Source of the DNA: Saezia sanguinis
GTDB taxonomy: Bacteria; Pseudomonadota; Gammaproteobacteria; Burkholderiales; Burkholderiaceae_C
Direction: 5' to 3'
Assembly: GCF_003991585.1 (NCBI RefSeq)
Contig: NZ_PQSP01000004.1
Location: 62,001 to 126,000, forward strand
DNA length: 64,000 bases
Both the position numbers and the translations under genes were made by a program. The notes below the pieces were generated by a model. That model was not told where the DNA came from. It saw nothing but the letters and a program-made list of their open reading frames with translations, and made no database searches. Below, one piece after another: positions 62,123-64,000 of the stretch. Every line of letters begins with the position of its first letter. The stretch's first letter is position 1.

Positions 62123-63724
62123 ATGGCGGCATTGAAAACATCGACAACATCGGAGGTATCGGCAAAGGTATCAGCGGCGGCAGCGTTGGATGAGATGGGC
62201 GCTGTTGATCTGGATTGGCTGGCGCCGGATTATGCGCCGGTGTGGCAGGCGCGCAGCGCACGGCTGGCGCTTTTGCAGGCTGATGCGCAGTTGCTCTCAG
62301 CGGTGAAAGCACATTACCGCGAGGAGCCGGTGGCGTTTATCAGCGACTGGCTGTGTACGTTTGACCCGCGCCATGTGGAGGTGGGGGGCGATGCGCTGAC
62401 GCCGTTTGTGCTGTTTGAGCGCCAGGCCGAGTGCGTGCGCTGGCTGGTGGCGCGATGGCGCAGCCGTGAGGACGGGCTGGTTGAAAAAAGCCGCGACATG
62501 GGGGTGTCGTGGTTGTGTGTGGCCGTGGCGGTGTGGATGTGGCTGTTTCACCCGGGAGTGGTGATTGGTTTTGGCTCGCGCAAGGAGGAGTACGTAGATA
62601 AGGTGGGTGACCCGAAGTCGCTGTTTTGGAAGGTCCGCACGGCGTTGCAGTATTTGCCGCGTGAGTTTTTGCCTAAAGGGTATGACGAGAAGAGGCATGC
62701 GCCGGCGATGCGCATCATCAACCCGGAGAATGGCGCGGTGATGGTGGGCGAGGCGGGCAGCAATATCGGGCGTGGTAACCGCACGTCGATTTATTTTAAG
62801 GATGAGTCGGCGTTTTATGAGCAGCCCGAGGCGATTGAAGCGGCGCTGAGCCAGACGAGCAACTGCAAGATTGATGTGAGTACACCCAACGGGGTGGGTA
62901 ATCCGTTTTACCGCAAGCGGCATGGCGGGCGTGTGCCGGTGTTTGTGTTTGACTGGCGGGACGACCCGCGCAAGGGTGCGGACTGGTACGCACGCCAGCA
63001 GGCGCTGCTGGATGCGGTGGTTCTGGCGCAGGAGGTGGACCGCAATTATGCGGCGTCGGTGAGTAATACGTATATACCGGGTGATGTGGTGAGCCAGTGT
63101 ATGCGCTGCGGCCCGGCCGATGTGCATGCGCTGGGGCCGTTGCAGGTGGGTGTGGATGTGGCGCGGTTTGGTGATGATAAGAGTGTGATTACGTTGCGCC
63201 AGGGGCGTGTGGTGTTTCCTCAGGTGGTGTTCGGCCAGGCCGATGTGGTGGATGTGGCGGGCCGGGTGAAGGATGTGGTGCATGACTGGGGCGGTGTTTA
63301 TAGCCGCCAGCGGGGGGCCGGTGTGGCACAGATTGCAGTGGATACGATTGGTATTGGCGCAGGGGTGGCGGATATTTTGCGGCGCGAGTTTGGGCCGGTG
63401 GTGGTGGATGTGAATTCGGCGCTGCGGCTCTCAGACGGACAGAACTATAACCTGCGCGCGCGGCTGTGGCGTGATTTGCGGGACTATCTGAAGGCTGGTG
63501 CGTCTTTGCCTAACGATGCGGAGTTGCAGACGGATTTGTCGGCGCTGCGTTACAGCTACAAAGGTGGTGCGCTGCTGATGGAGAGTAAAGAGGATGCGAA
63601 GCGGCGGGGCGTGAAGTCGCCCGACCGGGCGGATTCGCTGGCGCTGACGTTTGCCTACCCGGTGAGTGAGCGGCAGGAGCGGTTGCCGACGAAAGCGGTG
63701 GCGGATTTTAATTTCATGGATTGA
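62123..63724 (+). CDS. phage terminase large subunit
   Basis: A 533-residue protein (ATG 62123; an in-frame ATG at 62054 is possible). ATPase features: a Walker-A-like KSRDMGVSW and Walker B IYFKDESAF. Nuclease features: VGVDVARFGDD and PDRADSLALTFA, giving the acidic metal ligands of the RNase-H-like domain. This motor cuts and packages phage DNA. Its small subunit lies 8.3 kb to the left, not adjacent as in intact phages. Confidence 0.92.
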   Translation: MAALKTSTTSEVSAKVSAAAALDEMGAVDLDWLAPDYAPVWQARSARLALLQADAQLLSAVKAHYREEPVAFISDWLCTFDPRHVEVGGDALTPFVLFERQAECVRWLVARWRSREDGLVEKSRDMGVSWLCVAVAVWMWLFHPGVVIGFGSRKEEYVDKVGDPKSLFWKVRTALQYLPREFLPKGYDEKRHAPAMRIINPENGAVMVGEAGSNIGRGNRTSIYFKDESAFYEQPEAIEAALSQTSNCKIDVSTPNGVGNPFYRKRHGGRVPVFVFDWRDDPRKGADWYARQQALLDAVVLAQEVDRNYAASVSNTYIPGDVVSQCMRCGPADVHALGPLQVGVDVARFGDDKSVITLRQGRVVFPQVVFGQADVVDVAGRVKDVVHDWGGVYSRQRGAGVAQIAVDTIGIGAGVADILRREFGPVVVDVNSALRLSDGQNYNLRARLWRDLRDYLKAGASLPNDAELQTDLSALRYSYKGGALLMESKEDAKRRGVKSPDRADSLALTFAYPVSERQERLPTKAVADFNFMD

Positions 63725-63752
63725 GCGTGAGGATCAGGGAAGGGGGTTTGGT

Positions 63753-64000
63753 ATGGCAGGGACGATGGCGGCTGTGGGTGGTTTTCTTTCAACGTATGGT
63801 TCGACGATTGCCGGTGTGGCGGGTGCGGCCGGGGCGGTTGGCAGCGCAATGATGGCATCCAAGGCGAATAAGGCCGGGCCGCAACTGGATACGCTGAGCA
63901 ACAAGGAGGTGACGCCTAACAATGAGGCGGCACTGCGCAACGCGCAGGATATGGCGCGCCGCCGCAAGGGGGTGGCTGCGAATATTTTGACCGATGGCAG
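63753..64000 (+). CDS. phage virion-module protein, N-terminal part (3' end outside window)
   Basis: ATG 63753 with AGGGAAGGGGG upstream. Residues 1-35 are a Gly/Ala-rich hydrophobic segment (VGGFLSTYGSTIAGVAGAAG), then a helix and RRRKGVAANILTDG, a pattern common in small phage proteins next to the terminase and portal genes. Open to the window edge. Confidence 0.75.
   Translation, partial: MAGTMAAVGGFLSTYGSTIAGVAGAAGAVGSAMMASKANKAGPQLDTLSNKEVTPNNEAALRNAQDMARRRKGVAANILTDG

Noticed and set aside
62297..63283. 328-codon minus-strand frame
   Set aside because: Antisense of the terminase large subunit, whose motifs are unmistakable.

Overview
The window reads as one contiguous piece of a Gram-negative, medium-GC chromosome, probably a betaproteobacterium of the Burkholderiales. 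Signal peptides and lipoboxes are abundant. DUF3079, YbaY, MliC, MdaB, DUF1090 and a DUF6475-type phage gene are families I associate with that order. No DNA-uptake-sequence repeats of the Neisseriaceae type were noticed. The genus cannot be fixed from the sequence alone. No rRNA, tRNA or CRISPR array was found.

Layout. (1) 1-3.8 kb: the 3' part of a large VasX/BTH_I2691-like type VI secretion (T6SS) effector, followed by four small membrane proteins that look like an immunity array. (2) 4-24.5 kb: mostly housekeeping and envelope genes (Zn-peptidase, glutaredoxin-like proteins, DUF3079, patatin, ABM monooxygenase, lipoproteins, MFS exporter, CDGSH protein, YbaY, GlsB, MliC, MdaB). A frameshifted secreted Cys-rich gene sits at 15.1-15.7 kb. 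(3) 21.6-32 kb: an accessory zone with three paralogous YwqK/MORN proteins, a secreted HExxH protein with a likely partner, an orphan PoNi-type (DUF1910/1911) immunity gene, and a translationally coupled candidate effector with two tandem membrane-anchored partners. (4) 32.2-36.6 kb: a bacterial voltage-gated cation channel between two paralogous polytopic membrane proteins. (5) 36.9-42.3 kb: the left part of a prophage (S24 repressor, divergent operator region, replication genes, small HTH proteins). (6) 42.3-62 kb: prophage and cargo interleaved. This contains SUKH immunity, five Sel1-repeat genes, a class A beta-lactamase, a lone terminase small subunit at 53.3 kb, a DKNYY protein, a pentapeptide-repeat protein, a LysR regulator beside the stub of a deleted old-yellow-enzyme gene, and an isochorismatase. 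(7) 62.1-64 kb: terminase large subunit and the start of a virion-module gene.

How it fits together. The prophage repressor at 36.9 kb appears to control three promoters of identical architecture (TTG-hexamer, 17-bp spacer, TAAACT), each overlapped by an 18-bp dyad GTTTAG-N6-CTAAAC. Two are divergent promoters at 38.14-38.21 kb. The third lies 6 kb away and drives a small unknown gene at 31.5-31.9 kb, so the regulon reaches outside the recognisable prophage. The accessory zone is dominated by competition functions: effector or immunity candidates at 0, 26, 29, 30-31 and 42-43 kb.

Caution. Three genes (33.6, 52.2 and 52.6 kb) are each broken by exactly one missing base in a 6-7 nt homopolymer. 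This could be homopolymer under-calling in the assembly, contingency-locus variation, or real decay. Family names come from motif recognition by eye; no database search was possible.
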